NCBI GenBank assembly: GCA_029204225.1
Contig: CM055098.1
Location: 51,252,209-51,316,208 of the forward strand
Reading direction: 5' to 3'
DNA: 64,000 nucleotides
Source: Diphasiastrum complanatum
Lineage: Eukaryota; Streptophyta; Lycopodiopsida; Lycopodiales; Lycopodiaceae
The notes under the pieces are model-generated. The model worked only from the letters and a program-made list of their open reading frames with translations, was not told where the DNA came from and made no database searches. Positions 22,331 through 35,200 of the stretch are shown here, one piece after another (positions within the stretch are counted from its first letter, which is position 1; every line of letters starts with the position of its first letter). Both the position numbers and the translations under genes were made by a program.

Positions 22331-24180
22331 TGGCCAAGCGGCGGTGTTTAGACTGTAGTACCTAGCATGGGAAGTCACATGGCTATAAATTAACATTATA
22401 GTGTTCAATTAGTATTTCCAACTACTTTGTTACTAGGTGGTTTGTAATAGAAAAGACTGAGTGATGGATAAGATGCATGTTAAATGTTACATAGTCTATG
22501 ATTGGTAAATATTTGAGATGATAGAGTGAAATTTTTAATATCATAATAATTGTGAAAAAATCGTGAAAGTAGAATTGTATTGTGGACACCATGAATAGTG
22601 AATTGTGAAAATCTCAACAATGATTATGTTATGACCATTGTTGGCTAGGTATTGGCTTTTTGGTCTAGTTATCAATTCGATTCTAGAGACCCTTATGAGT
22701 GGACATGTTATTTTTCAAAAATTGGCTGCTATGTGGAACCAGCAAATATGGTATGAACTGGCGATGGGTCCTTTTAAGCCTTGGATTGAAGTTGAAAACC
22801 CTCTCGAGGGGTGTCTAGCCCTAGTATCAATTTCACACAAAAAGTTAAAATTTTCTTTAAAGCTTGTAGAGGGAGGGGTGTGCAGCCCTAGTATCAATTT
22901 CACCCAATATAGAATCTGAAAGTTAAAATTTCCAATTGTAACTAATATGTCTCCAATTGATACAACTAGTGGTGGGACAAAATTAGTAGTGTGCAATGAG
23001 AATTTTATTAAAGATTTGAGTAGAAGTGATTCTTTTGACTTGTTTGAGTGTGAAGCAAGGTGTGATCTTTATGCACAAGAAATATTGCCCAAAATTTTCT
23101 TGGTTTTTAATAGAATAGTAACTAGTAGATTGAAGCTCACAAGATTTATTTGGTACAAAAGTATTGAGAAGTGCTACATAGAAGGATTAAAATTGTAAAC
23201 GAATACCCTAAGATGATGGTTGGTAAAAAAAAACACACACATTGCACCAACACGAAGCTTAAATGTGTGGACGCGCCAAGACCTCTTTTACTCTCCATTG
23301 GATTTTTTTCTTTTTGGAAGGGGGGGGGGGGGGGGGGGGGGGTTGATTTTAATTTGCCACACAAATGAGGACATGCAGCAAGAGAAATTTTTTGCATATT
23401 ATTGTGAAATTGTGGATATTAGATTCTGAAAAGCACAAACAATTGCGATTTAACTTTTGAATGTGCATTTTGAAAAATGAAAATTGTGAAATTGTGTGTA
23501 TGAAGATTTGGATCATTAGCCCCTAGCAATAGCAAATATGTTATTATTGTACTTGCTAAAAATGTTAAAATATCATCATTTAGAAAAAAAAAAGGCAAAA
23601 AAAGACCGTAAAAATCTATAATAAATGTTAGTAACTGATTAATGTCAATAAACAAATTGTTGGAATTGTTATAAGCTAGACATTCTCTCTTCGAGCAATA
23701 CACTTCATTGATATGAGATAGATTACTTAAACTATTTTCTGCATACATTGGTTTAACATGTCTTTACAAAAAATAAAATAAAATGGTCGTGGGATTGGAA
23801 ACTTTTTCATTCCTCCCTGTGCAAATGCTTCATTGATCATCTTAAACATTGTTGCATATGCTTCTCTACTGATGCTAGAAAAATCACATGCCCCATGAAC
23901 CAATGCAATGTCCAATATTTTTGCCAACTTCATTCATAATGTTATTAGTAACTGAAGCCTTAATCTTTCTCATTTTGTTAATGTTTAACACTAGAGTTGT
24001 TTTCAACACACTTTTGTGCGCGTGCACACAAAAGTGTGCATAAAACCCTTGGCCACTTGACAAGACATAACATATCATTAAATGATTGAAATTTCAATCT
24101 TTCAATTTTTTGTGAAACTATACTTGACTCTTCATTGTGTTATCAAAAGACTTTAAAAAAAAAGTCAATTGATGGCAATT
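22331..24180. other. AT-rich spacer with G23 tract and small hairpin
   Basis: No gene recognised. It contains a 31-bp direct repeat (AGCCCTAGTATCAATTTCAC at about 22816 and 22883), a run of 23 G at 23320-23342, and a 12-bp inverted repeat at 24007-24038 (arms CACACTTTTGTG / CACAAAAGTGTG). Confidence 0.55.
23320..23342 (+). repeat. G23 homopolymer
   Basis: Twenty-three consecutive G residues. The plus strand would be G-rich and able to form quadruplex structure; the length is also a place where assembly may be unreliable. Confidence 0.9.
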
Positions 24181-24189
24181 TACTCGCAA

Positions 24190-25700
24190 AAAACTTCAAC
24201 TTTCAGCACTGGGCAACTTTAGGTGCACATATATATCTCTATGGGACTCCAAATTTGATAAAGTTTTTTATAGATATGTTTCTGTGGTCATAAATGTTTT
24301 TTGAAAGTAGATAGCCAAAAAAAGAGCTGTAAAAAACATCTCCAAAAGAGCTGCAACTTTTTAGCACCTTTCAATGATTTTCAACACTTTTTAGCACTTG
24401 ACATGGGTAACTTCAGGCGCACATATCTATTTCTACATAACTCCAAATTGAAAAACATTTGAGAGACATGTTTCTAAGGTCATATAATATTTTTTAAAGT
24501 GAACAACCCAAAACAATATTATTATAATTGTAAAGACCACTAGGGAAAACCCCTAAGATGAGGATGAGAAAACACAAGAGAGACTGTGGAGCAAAACCAG
24601 CCAATTAATCCTAGATCCCTCTTGGAGAATCCTCTTGAATCTAGGCCCCAAGCCATGTCATGTGATAGCAAAAGAAGAAGAGCTCAACTGATAACCTACA
24701 CCAAAGTCGTCGATGGAATAATCACTACCTCAATATATGTAGAGTAGGATTCTGTGCATGACCACATGCAATTCCCATGTAGGTCAACTACAGATAGGTT
24801 ACAACTCTTCATGCATACCTCCTGCCTATATCAGTCACATGTACATGCACTACTCCATATCTCCATATGTCTCAATTAGAGTGTCTTGAAAGCTTTAGGA
24901 ATAGTTTCATGTATTCTTTTTTTTCGTTTTGAGGACAGAACCTGTTTAAGGGAGGAAGAATCTTACGGCCATATTCAGTTGTGGACATGGAATAGTCCTA
25001 ATATGGTAGAACGGCCCTCCAGTGTTCGAGATTATTGGTCACGCCTAGATTTAATTCCACATCAAGGCCTGTTGGTGACTAATGACCTTGAGAGGACCCA
25101 GACACTCTAATTGAGACATATGGAATAGTGCATGTACGTGTGACTGATATAGGCAGGAGGTATGCATGAAGAGCTATAACCTATTTATAGTTGACCTGCA
25201 TGGGGATGACATGTGATATAGGCAGGAGGTATGCATGAAGAGCTGTAACCTATTTATAGTTGACCTGCATGGGGATTGCATGTCATCCCCATGCAGGTCA
25301 ACTATAAATAGGTTACAGCTCTTCATGCATACCTCCTGCCTATATTAGTCACACATACATGCACTACTCCATATGTCTCAATTAGAGTGTCTGGGTCCTC
25401 TCAAGGTCATTAGTCACCAACAGGCCTTGACGTGGAATTAAATCCAAGCATGACCAATAATCTCGAACACTGGAGGGCCGGTCTACCATATTAGGATTAT
25501 TCCATGTCCACAACTGAATATGGCCGTAACAATAAGAATGGTATTAGACACTCAAATATGATACTTCTAGTTTTGGTGATTTCTATCAGCACTTAAATGA
25601 GTAACTTTGGATGCACGTATCTATCTCATAAACCTCAAAATTTAAATTTTTTTCAAACATGTTTTTATAATCATATAGGATTTTTAAGATTAGACAAGCA
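24190..25700 (+). repeat. Degenerate 110-bp repeats interrupted by fold-back element
   Basis: Three related blocks share the order 'AGCACT...GGGTAACTT...GGCGCACATATCTAT...CTCCAAATT...AACATGTTTCT...GTCATA': about 24205-24310, 24395-24505 and 25588-25700. The fold-back sequence at 24765-25529 lies between the second and third. Confidence 0.6.
24765..25529. mobile_element. Fold-back (palindromic) element
   Basis: Left arm 24963-25275 and right arm 25286-25529 are near-perfect inverted copies with a spacer of about 10 bases. The outer ends read TTACGGCCATATTCAG and its complement. The left arm is longer because about 70 bp starting GATATAGGCAGGAGGTATGC is tandemly duplicated. A further partial copy of the right arm lies at 24765-24886. 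No coding capacity is seen. A MITE or fold-back transposon, or an inverted duplication, would give this; no clear target duplication was found. Confidence 0.75.
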
Positions 25701-26272
25701 AAATATTGAATGTAAAATTCCCAATAATGTAGTCCCATCTATGAAAATCTTGAAGTTTCAGCAGCACCCCCACATGTTTGACACATCATCTCTTACATAT
25801 AAGTTGTTCAAAATAAAGATCTCAAAATTTTTAATCAGTAAATGTACATATGAAGAACACACATGTGAAAGGATTTGATGTGATTCATCATAGTTTATTA
25901 GATATGATTGAAATGCACACTTTCGTGCACATTTTGAAATGACTCTAGTGTTAACTTTGATTTCATAGATTTAGAAGTTAAAATAAAACCTAATGAGTTT
26001 CCAATGTAAATTATATCGGCTAAATGGTCTTCAACAACCAATGTTGATCTGCATGGCAAATATAATGTTCATAAAAAAGTCAGTAGAGACTAGGACACTC
26101 ATAGTATTGACAGCATCATAATAAACAAATAAACTGTGAGTGGAAATAAATAAATAACAAAACTAGTGATTATGATTGAATCAAAAAGTTCAAAAAATAA
26201 TAAACCAAATAAGCTATGACTTACTTGAATGCATGAATTCTTCTTTTATGATAACCTCCTCTAGATTATAGA
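25701..26272. other. AT-rich spacer
   Basis: I see no gene, repeat or signal in this stretch beyond A/T-rich sequence. Confidence 0.55.
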
Positions 26273-26626
26273 TCACATATATCTTTGGTTACCAGTCTTT
26301 TTCTTGTTGTTTTTTACCTTTCTGTTGAGCAAATCCATATCTTTAACAAGAGACAAATATGAGATACGCATGGATTGAAATGCAATATTTATCTCATCAT
26401 TGCTATTTGTAAAATGATGCAAAGAAGATTTTAACATTTGAATCTCCTTCTTAGACATCTCATTTTCTTCCAAACAAGTTTTCAACTTTGTAGATTTTTC
26501 TTCACACTCCTTTGATATTTTTCTTAATTCCTCTTCCAAATAATGTATTCTTTGCATTAAATGTGCATTCCCATAGAGTTTTGAATTCTTGTAGTAACCC
26601 AAAAGGCCATTTTTCCCATAACACAA
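26273..26626 (-). pseudogene. Coiled-coil ORF fragment, unknown
   Basis: A 117-codon minus-strand frame without an ATG at its start (stops lie just upstream). The heptad-like pattern is strong: residues 25-105 are rich in Glu, Lys, Leu (LEEELRKISKECEEKSTKLK). It resembles the coiled-coil segment found after the zinc knuckle in some plant copia Gag proteins, but no diagnostic motif is present. Treat it as an unassigned fragment. Confidence 0.3.
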
Positions 26627-27999
26627 AGATTATTAGTTGAGTCACCGAATGAAAATCAAGATGGATCAATAGCATATAATGTTCATGATGACCATAAATC
26701 TACATGTTTTAGTTTTTCCTCCATGTATTGGGTCATATTAGAAGTTGATCATTTGGATTTTTTTGATTTTCTTGTCCTAAGTGGAGCATATTATGGTGAC
26801 ACATCCACATGAAGATGATAAAGCTTAGTCATCAGTACAGTAGTATAGTAGAAAACAACACAATGACAATTACAGAACTAGAGATGGTGTTATTCGACCT
26901 TGGAGATAGAGATGGCGTAGCTTTATTTCTAAAATGTCACTCCTAATTCAAATTTTGGAGTGTTCCTAGCTATTGGGAGGGAATATTTCGACATTTTGAA
27001 AATTATACTTTAACTGTGGTCAAGCACCAGTGACGTTTGATGTGACTAAAATAAGGTAGATTCATTTTCGTGGATAGTAGTGCAAGAAGATGCATAAAGA
27101 AGTTTAATTATTTTATTTTATTTTTTCTCTCCTACATGGAATTTCTTATAGGATTTTATCCATCTTCTATAATGCAGCAACAAAGTGAGCATTTGTTTTT
27201 CTATGTGATATCTAAATGTTATTGATGACTTACATATTCTGCACTCAACTTGCTCATTTTGGTTCGTATCCCAACGATCATCCAACAACTCGAGAGCATT
27301 TTATCACTCCAGTCCTTACGAATAAACGTTGTTTTTGTTTGCCGAGAACATTGCATTTAGAAGGAAAAAAATCAACAAAAATAGTAAAAGGTAGATAGCA
27401 ACTTAATTTATTATTCTTTGAATCAGTGCTACATTTTAATATACTCTAAATATCCATATGAAGTCTAGATTGAAAACTTTCTGAAATTGCTGAATCTGGT
27501 GAAATTCATTCCTCACTCAAAAAATTTGGTAGAAGATATGGCTCTAATCTACCCACTAAACTACAATAATATAGATGTGATCATAAAAAAAAAAACATCT
27601 GACTCTAAAAGGAATTTTGGAGAACGACCTTTATATTGCAAAATACCAATATCAGAATGTATGACATCAATTATTCCTGCAATAGATTGAACTGATTGTC
27701 ATTCAACGAAATTTGATGGATACAAATCTACATGTAGTGGTGTCTTTCCTTCCTAACCTGAAACCAAGATCTAGTCAATCTAGCATCAAAGAGACGAAGT
27801 TAGTTGTCACGCATAGGTTTGTTCCCATGAGAGCGATAGTATAGTTTAGATTTCAATCATGAATGGAGGATTCACATCTAACTCTAACATCCATTAACCC
27901 TACGATCCATTAACACTACGCATCCACAACAAGATAGCTTACTCTTTCTCTCCCTCCCTTTCTCTCTCATAAAAAGTATAACAACATACAATCCCAATA
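26627..27999. other. AT-rich spacer
   Basis: No gene recognised. Open frames are short and unremarkable. Confidence 0.5.
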
Positions 28000-28172
28000 G
28001 CATTCAGATCCAACAATTAGCAAAAGCCAAAGAAAGCATGAGAGATGGAGGAAAAGTGATAGAGAGCAAGGACATTCATCAATCCATTCAAGAGAACCAA
28101 TCTGCTTTATTGAAATGAGAAAATGAACATGTGTAGGAACTTGAGTTGGTCTCTTTTTATAGTAGAGAGGAG
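28000..28172 (+). repeat. 173-bp direct repeat, copy 1 (LTR-like)
   Basis: Starts ATTCAGATCCAACAATTAGC and ends CTTTTTATAGTAGAGAGGAG. It recurs at 40326-40499 in the same orientation with few differences. The TTTTTATAG near its end resembles a TATA box, so it is probably a U3/R piece of an LTR; homology ends abruptly at both edges. Confidence 0.8.
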
Positions 28173-29019
28173 GACCCTGTCCTCTGAATCCTATTGATCC
28201 ATTTCTGCCTCCCTAATTATTCAAATTTAAAAAAGAGTGAGAACCATCCAAATTGGAGAGAAACACAACTTTATTCACTAACTTGACATTTAGGCCCTAC
28301 GACATTAAAAGTCCCGCAAAAAAGACCTGAAGTTGTTTTATTGACTTGTAACTAATCAAATAACTATGTGATCATCGGGTTGGACTTACGCACGCAGGGT
28401 GCCAAATCCCTCTCACTTATTAACTAGGGTTAGGATTGCCTTGGGATCCGCAAACCCTCCAACAGTATCCCTCACCAAAACTGGTGGCGGTCCCACGACA
28501 CCTGCAATATGCAGTTATTGCGGACTTTTATTCACGCCGAATCTTTATTAAATGGTACTGCACCTTCTCCATGAAGTCGAGACGGGTAGTATTAAAATCC
28601 AAGTTGTGTGACAGAAAACAACGGTGGGCTCTGGCAATCCACTTTGAGGTCGTCCATGATGTGAAGCGTGATTCCTAGGAGCCTCCCATCATTGCTGCAC
28701 GGAAGTATAAACAAGCAACCGACAGCTGATCTTTGATTTGCTCTGAGGCCATCGACTTATTTGGATCAAATGCCAGAGGAGGGAGGCAATCATCCCATCT
28801 GGTTGCCACTAACGCCAACAGAGTTAGATCTTTCGCAAATATTGCCGATTGTCGCACTCTTGGATCTAGAGAGTGGATATACTCTCTCTGATAGGCTTGT
28901 AAGGCTCAGTGGAAGTCCACTGATATGGTCCAGCTGTAGGGCTGATGAATGATTGGCCAATTGGGCGTATGGATGGTGATTTTGTCCATAGCCAATCCCA
29001 AATATTTCCATTTATTCCT
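28173..29019. other. Degraded 3' part of the minus-strand element
   Basis: Minus-strand frames here (e.g. 28857-28675 and 29011-28790) may be the decayed end of the accessory ORF, but no motif is identifiable. No LTR end could be fixed. Confidence 0.4.
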
Positions 29020-30172
29020 TCACGGCATTGGCACATAATAGGGATTGACCCACGATTGGTGAGGGCTGGCGACGTAACTCCTAATTGATTTCGAAGTTTT
29101 CTCAAAAACAGTGATTCTCCATGTCGGCTGCTCTCCCAATGCAGATATTTTGTCCAACTCTTTGTCGGCCTCTATCTTGGAGGTCTTAAACTTCCGAACC
29201 CATCCACCACGCAAGGACTCATGCGAATGTTGCTTTAAGAAGCTCTGGATCTGGTCCTCGACGCTGATGGGCCTTCGGAATAAAGGTGTGGTCCTTGATG
29301 AGGATGGACTTGCTTGTACTGCCGGTAAGATTGGTTGTTGGTCTGCTATATCTGGAGCTCCCCCCTGGTCCATGCTCGAATCTACCCCTGTACAGCTTCT
29401 TGGCGTGGAGGGGAGAATTGTGGCATAAACGGTACAGAAATTTGTGGTCTGCTTCTTTTTCATAGGCGGTGATGGTCTCTTTAGCCTTTGCCAACTCGGT
29501 TGAAGCTGCTCCTTTGAACCTGTCAAAGCGGCCTTGGAATCTCTGAAGGGCCACTTTGTATGTCTCCACTTATGGAACAAATACGCAATCTCCGTTGATG
29601 TGACCGGATGATCTGATATTTGCGTTTGAAGATCAGCATCACACTCAAGGGTGGTCGCATCCAATTCACCTTGGCTTCAAATCCCTCATAAAGCCGGTGC
29701 TTCTTCATAGACCGAAAGCACAGAATCCAGGTGGAAACCATGGATTTTGGTTTCTAGGTGAGAAGCGGCTAGAAGAGACAATAAAGAGCCAACAACGAGC
29801 TGCTGCTTAGTACTGCCCTTAATAGCCCATTTGAGCTCACCAGAAATAGTCTTGAACCAATTATATGGTTCAAGAGGGGCTTTGGCCAACTTGGTGTGGG
29901 ACTCCACTATCCTATGGAGGATCTGTAACATGATGCAGTCTTTTTTGAGGTTGTCAACCATCAGTAAGTTGTTCAATAACTAGGCAGCATCGTGGATTGA
30001 AGGCTTAGTGATGGCTTCTAGAAGGTATCCGTCATTGGTCCAGTGCAGGTCATTGGTGAGGTCAATGTATGGCTTGATGGCCTGTTTGGCCTGCTTGTGA
30101 TTGGGTGAGGCCTGTGTACTAGATGCTATACCTATGGCTACAAGGGCGGCCTCAGTGATGCGCACCTTGTGT
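29020..30172 (-). pseudogene. Retrotransposon accessory ORF (aORF), copy 2, distal part
   Basis: Continuation, beyond the inserted chromovirus, of the frame that begins at 38011. The first segment (30165-29980) has RITEAALVAIGIASS and LHWTNDGYLLEAITKPSI. The next (29976-29686) has DNLKKDCIMLQILHRIV, PYNWFKTISGELKWAIKG and GSLLSLLAASHLETKI. Further on are an alpha-helical, charged stretch (VALQRFQGRFDRFKGAAS) and a Ser/Pro-rich part. Stops (for example at 29979) and shifts near 29680 and 29550 break it. Residues align one-to-one with copy 1 at 13514-15863: TND...IT.P, MV...K.DCI, Y.W...S..L..A.K. Function unknown. Confidence 0.65.
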
Positions 30173-30177
30173 GTGGC

Positions 30178-31240
30178 TGTTACATACCTATGTAACTAGT
30201 AGTACTTCAGACCCCTAATAGTCCATTTAATGTTGGGGGCTAAATGGCAAGGTACCCTTAGGATTAAGGGTATGTGCCCTTGGAGAAGGACATGCAAGTG
30301 ACTATACCTTAGTTGGAGGTATGGGGTCACGTGACCCTTGGATAAGGGGTACCCTTAGTATTAAGGATAGGTACTAGTGTCCTTGGTTAAGGGCAGGTAG
30401 GTGTCTATGCCTTGGATGGAGGTATGGAACCTAGTGAGGTGTTAGAAAGTCATTGGATGATTATTTCTCTAAACCTTGGGCCTCAACCTTGAACCATATC
30501 ACTTTATTGGTCTAGGACCAAAGTATACTTGCACAACTTGGGCAATGGGACCTTGTAGGAGGGCGCCCTTCTAAAGAGTCCATTGAGTTCCCAATCCCAC
30601 AAGAAAGGCATTCAAAGAGTCATAGGTTATGGAAGGAGTCTCTTGACATTCCATAAGCCTATGGAGGCTCTTGGAGATTCTTTAACTACCCTAGGCTTTT
30701 CTCTCTCTCATTGGATGAGCATGGAACTCCATAGTGCATTGGAGGGGTTCATGGGCTATCTATATGAGGGTAGTAGGGCGCTCATTGGGAGGGGGGAGAT
30801 CTCTCTTGTTTGCTTGACTTATGCTCTAGTGTTGCTACTAGTGTGTAGAGTGCTTTCTTGTGGTAGTATGCTTGAGGTTTGGATCTTGCTTATGGTATGG
30901 GACATAAGTAGGGTTTGGATCTTGAGTATGCTAGGGAGTGTTGTGGTATGCTTGTGATTTGTTTATGGTTAGCAAGGGGTGCTAGATAGGTCTTGCTTGG
31001 AGCTTGGATCTAGCTATGGTTGGGTGGTGAATACTTGAGGCCTGCTTGTTATCTATCTTTGTGTTTAAAGAGTAGGGACACAGGTGGAGGAGAGATCCTT
31101 GGAGGCTTGCAGATCCTTACTTGCAGGTGGAGGCATCCTAGCTTGGAGTTGGGGAGCATCTTGAAGCTTGCAGGTTGTTTGGAGGACATTTGGAGGCTCT
31201 ACCTTGGATTTGGAGGACTTCCTCACCTCTACTTGTAAAA
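30178..31240 (+). repeat. 5' LTR of chromovirus (1063 bp)
   Basis: Starts TGTTACATACC and ends CTACTTGTAAAA just before the primer site. The usual CA terminus is not present. It contains repeated phrases such as CCCTTAGTATTAAGG and CTTGGATAAGG, whose number differs from the 3' LTR. Confidence 0.9.
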
Positions 31241-31241
31241 G

Positions 31242-31253
31242 TGGTATCAGAGC
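31242..31253 (+). promoter_or_regulatory. Primer-binding site, initiator-Met tRNA
   Basis: TGGTATCAGAGC, perfect match to the usual plant initiator-Met primer site, one base after the LTR. Confidence 0.92.
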
Positions 31254-32257
31254 TAGACAAATGATGATAACCTTTCTAACCTTCTTCAAGTTATATTAAG
31301 ATCACCAACTTAATTTTTTTTGGGGAAGATTATAGGCTTTTCTAGTTGTAGGAAGCTTGTAGTTGAAGTACCTAATGAACCTAGTTCTCTTTGGAAGAGA
31401 GTAGTGATACTAAAGAAGTTTTAAGTGGGCTTTGGGTTTTTAAAAGTTCCGAAAAAAGATTTGTGAGATAGGTAAAGGAAGTCTTCCTCTACATACACAA
31501 ACTTTTTTTGGCAAAAAGATTGATTCTAGCTATGTGTTTTGATCAAAACTAGTGTTTTTTTGCATAAATGAAGTGTTTGAAGTTCTGATTTTCATTTTGA
31601 AGTTCTGTTTTTCAGACCTGTAAATCTGAAAATCAGATCTGAAAAGTGAAGTTTTCATTCAAACTTCATTAGTTACAAACCTTTCTATCTCCCAGTTTCA
31701 TGAAGATGACAATGTAGGAAGGGAATGGTAGTGTAACTTTGTGTATAAAACAAGTTTTGAAAATCTATTTTTTGTCATTTTGAAGTTATGATTTTCAGAC
31801 CTGTAAATCTGAAAATCAGATCTGAAAATTGAAGTTTTCATAAAGCTTCATTAGTTATCCATTTCTAGACACTAGTTTCTTGGTTTTGGAAATCTAGAAT
31901 AGTGAGAAATGTGAAAACTTTGATTGCTTTTGAAATGACAAATAGAATTGGAATGGGAATGAAATGAGAACTTTATGTAAACATTAGCTTGGATTAGTTG
32001 ATTGAAGTTTACATAAAGATTTGGTTTTCATTTTTGCTTTTGATTAAGGCAAATGTAGCTTGCTGTTGTTTTCCTCTTTAGCTTGGATTAAGCTTGCAAA
32101 TAGTAGGCTTGGATTGAGCTTACAAACAATAATATTGAATGATTAAAAGTAAATGCTTTTTATTTGCATTGGATGTAATAATTGAAGCATTTCTATCATT
32201 CTAATTTGAGCACTTGTTGTTGTATTTGCATAATAGGAAAATACACAAGCAACCCCA
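31254..32257 (+). other. Untranslated leader of chromovirus
   Basis: About 1 kb before the gag ATG without a coding frame. The phrase CAGACCTGTAAATCTGAAAATCAGATCTGAAAA occurs twice (about 31613 and 31796), and TAGCTTGGATTA/GGCTTGGATTGAGCTT repeats around 31985-32125. These are direct repeats in the leader. Confidence 0.6.
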
Positions 32258-35200
32258 ATGGATCAAACCAATGAAAACCCAACATTTGATCTATCAAACC
32301 CATCCAATGTGGCACAAGCCCTTGAACTATTATACCAATAAATTCAAGCCACTAATAAGCAGCTTCTTGAAACTAATCAAAGAAACCAAGACTTAGAGTC
32401 TAGGTTAGCCAATCAGAAGAAGCATGTAGTTCCACCTCTTGTAAAAGTGTTTAAGGGGGAGAAGAAGGATAGGAACTTACAAGTGGTAAGTTCTTGGCTA
32501 AATGTTTGGAACAAATACTTTGCCATGAACCAATTCCCTGAACCTGAGAAGTTATCCACTGTCACTATGTTCCTTGAAGGAAGAGCCTTAGTTTGGTGGG
32601 ACGACTTAGTTGCAAAGGGCAATCAACCTTGTACATGGGATGATTTTTGTAAGCTTTTTAGGGATTATTTTCTACCACTTTTAGATGACCATGAACACTT
32701 CCAAAAGTTGAGTCATCTAACCATGAATAAAGGTTTGGAACAGTTTATTCAAGATTTTCATGAGTACCTGAATTCACTTTATAGTGACATTTCGCCTAAG
32801 GTACAAATGTTAATGTTTATTGATGGGTTACCAAAAGATTATCAAGTGGATGTTCATAGGAACCATCCAAAAATCCTAGAAGATGCTATTAGGGCTGCAA
32901 AATACTTTGATGACACACCTAAGCCACCTAGGGGTCAACAGCCTAATGAACAGAAAAAAGGTTTTCAATTTAAGAGGAAGGATAGGGAAGTTGTTAATGA
33001 AACACATCCCAATTCCAACAATCCTAAGAAAACCAAGAAAAACTTTAAAAACCATCATGGTGGCAATGATAAAGCTGAAGCTCGTAAGAAGAACCTGTGC
33101 TTCAAGTGCAATGGCGAGGGTCACCTTGCACGTGATTGCGTCAAAAAACAAGCTTCAACCTCAAGTAGTCTATCTCGAAGTAATGAGATGGATGTTTGTT
33201 TTCTTAGTTCTTTAGTTTTTGGTCCTAGTGACCTTATTTGCATTAAAGGTAAATTTAATGATTAAGTTGTTAATGTTCTTTTTGACACGGGATCCACTCA
33301 TAACTTTATTAATGTAAATTTGGTGCAGACGCTAAACTTTTCTACCAGAAAAAGTGAGAAAAAATACCGTGTGACAATGGCATCGAGAAGTAATTCCGAT
33401 TTGATGGATTTTATTGTTCCTGATGTAGAATTGCACATTCAGGATTATTCTGAAAAATTAGAATTCCATGCTGTTCAATTAGCTAATGTAGATATTGTTC
33501 TTGGGCAACAATGGCATTTTGATAAGAACAAATCATTGAGAATTGATTTTGTTGAGAAATCTTTATCTTTTATGCATGAGAACTCTTTAATTAAGATGAA
33601 GTCTAATTTAAGTGTTGACACTAAAAATGTTAACCCTTATTCTAAACGAGAACTTAATTCTATTATGAAGAATTCTGATTTTAAAGTTTATTTATGTTTT
33701 CATAATGATATCATTTGTTGCAATGATGAAGAACTTAACATAAATGCCATGAATATACCCAGTGAGAACACTACAAAATTTGAAGCCTATAATGAACTTA
33801 GGCAGGAATTCAATGATGGTTTTTTAGACCTTCCTGTAGGTTTACCACCAGAAAAGACAATTGATCATAAAATTGACCTAATACCTGGAGCAATTCCAAT
33901 CGCACAGCGTCCTTATAGGATGAGTGCATCGGAAGAGGCTGAGGTAAATAGGCAATTACATGAGTACCTGAAAAAAGGGTGGGTACAACCTAGTAAGTCT
34001 CCTTGGGCATCACCAGTGGTTCTAGTGGCCAACAAAGATGGAACTATAAGGTTTTGCGTCGACTATAAGAAATTGAACAAGGTAACCGTTAAGAATAGAT
34101 ATCCACTGCCGCGGATGGATGATCTAATAGACTATCTTGGTGGTGCTGGGTACTTTACCAAGATAGATTTAAGATCGGGCTACCATCAGATACGCATTAA
34201 GACAGAAGATATACCAAAAATCGGGTTTTGAACTCGCTTTGGTCACTACGAATTTTTGGTGTTGCCTTTTGGTTTGACCAATGCACCGGCAACTTTCCAA
34301 CAATTGATGAATGATTTGTTCAGGCCATATTTGGGAAGATTTGTAGTGGTATTCTTAGATGATATCCTAGTGTTTAGTAAGACTTTGGCGGAACATAAAG
34401 AGCATCTTAGGATTGTCTTGGACATTCTAAGAAGGGAAAAGCTCTTTGCCAAGGAGCCTAAGTGTGACTTTTTGGCTAAGGAATTGTCCTACTTGGAGCA
34501 TAAGATTTCCAAACGGGGGGGGGGGGGTTGGAGATTGAGGCTGATCGTATCCAGAGGGTTATTGATTGGCCTATTCTCACCACAGTTCGGGAAATCAAGT
34601 CTTTCTTGGGGTTTGTGGGATTTTTCCGTAGGCATATTCCCCAATTTGCTCGATTGGCATTTCCCCTTACCCAGGCCTTGAAAGGCTATAAGAAACTAAG
34701 CCAGAGGGCTAAGAGTCCACTAGTGGTGTGGACGGAGGATATGAATAATTGTTTTGAGTTGCTTAAGAAAAGTGTCACTTCGGCATCAATACTAATCATT
34801 GGCGATCCTAACAAGACTTTTGTGGTTAGGACCGATGCCAGTGATTATGCTATTGGAGCTGTTTTGATGCAGGATGGACATCCTGTGGCTTATGAAAACA
34901 AGAAACTCAATCCTGCTCAGTCTAGGTATTGTACCTATGAGAAGGAACTGTTTGCAATTGTTCATTCCTTGAAAATTTGGCGATATTATTTGTATGGAGC
35001 TAGATTTGAAGTTTTGACGGATCATCAGACTCTTCAATATTTCTGTGATGCTACAGATTTAAAGTGGAGGCAAGCTAGATGGGATGAGCTGATGCAAATC
35101 TTTGACTTCTCTATACGTTATTGTAAAGGAAGTCAAAATACTCTAGCGGATGCTTTGAGTCGGTTACCAGTTATTAATCAACTGTGCTTTACTGTTATAG

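Noticed and set aside
29111-29428. Plus-strand frames over 28.4-29.5 kb
   Set aside because: Antisense shadows of the minus-strand accessory ORF, which aligns with the independent copy at 13.5 kb.
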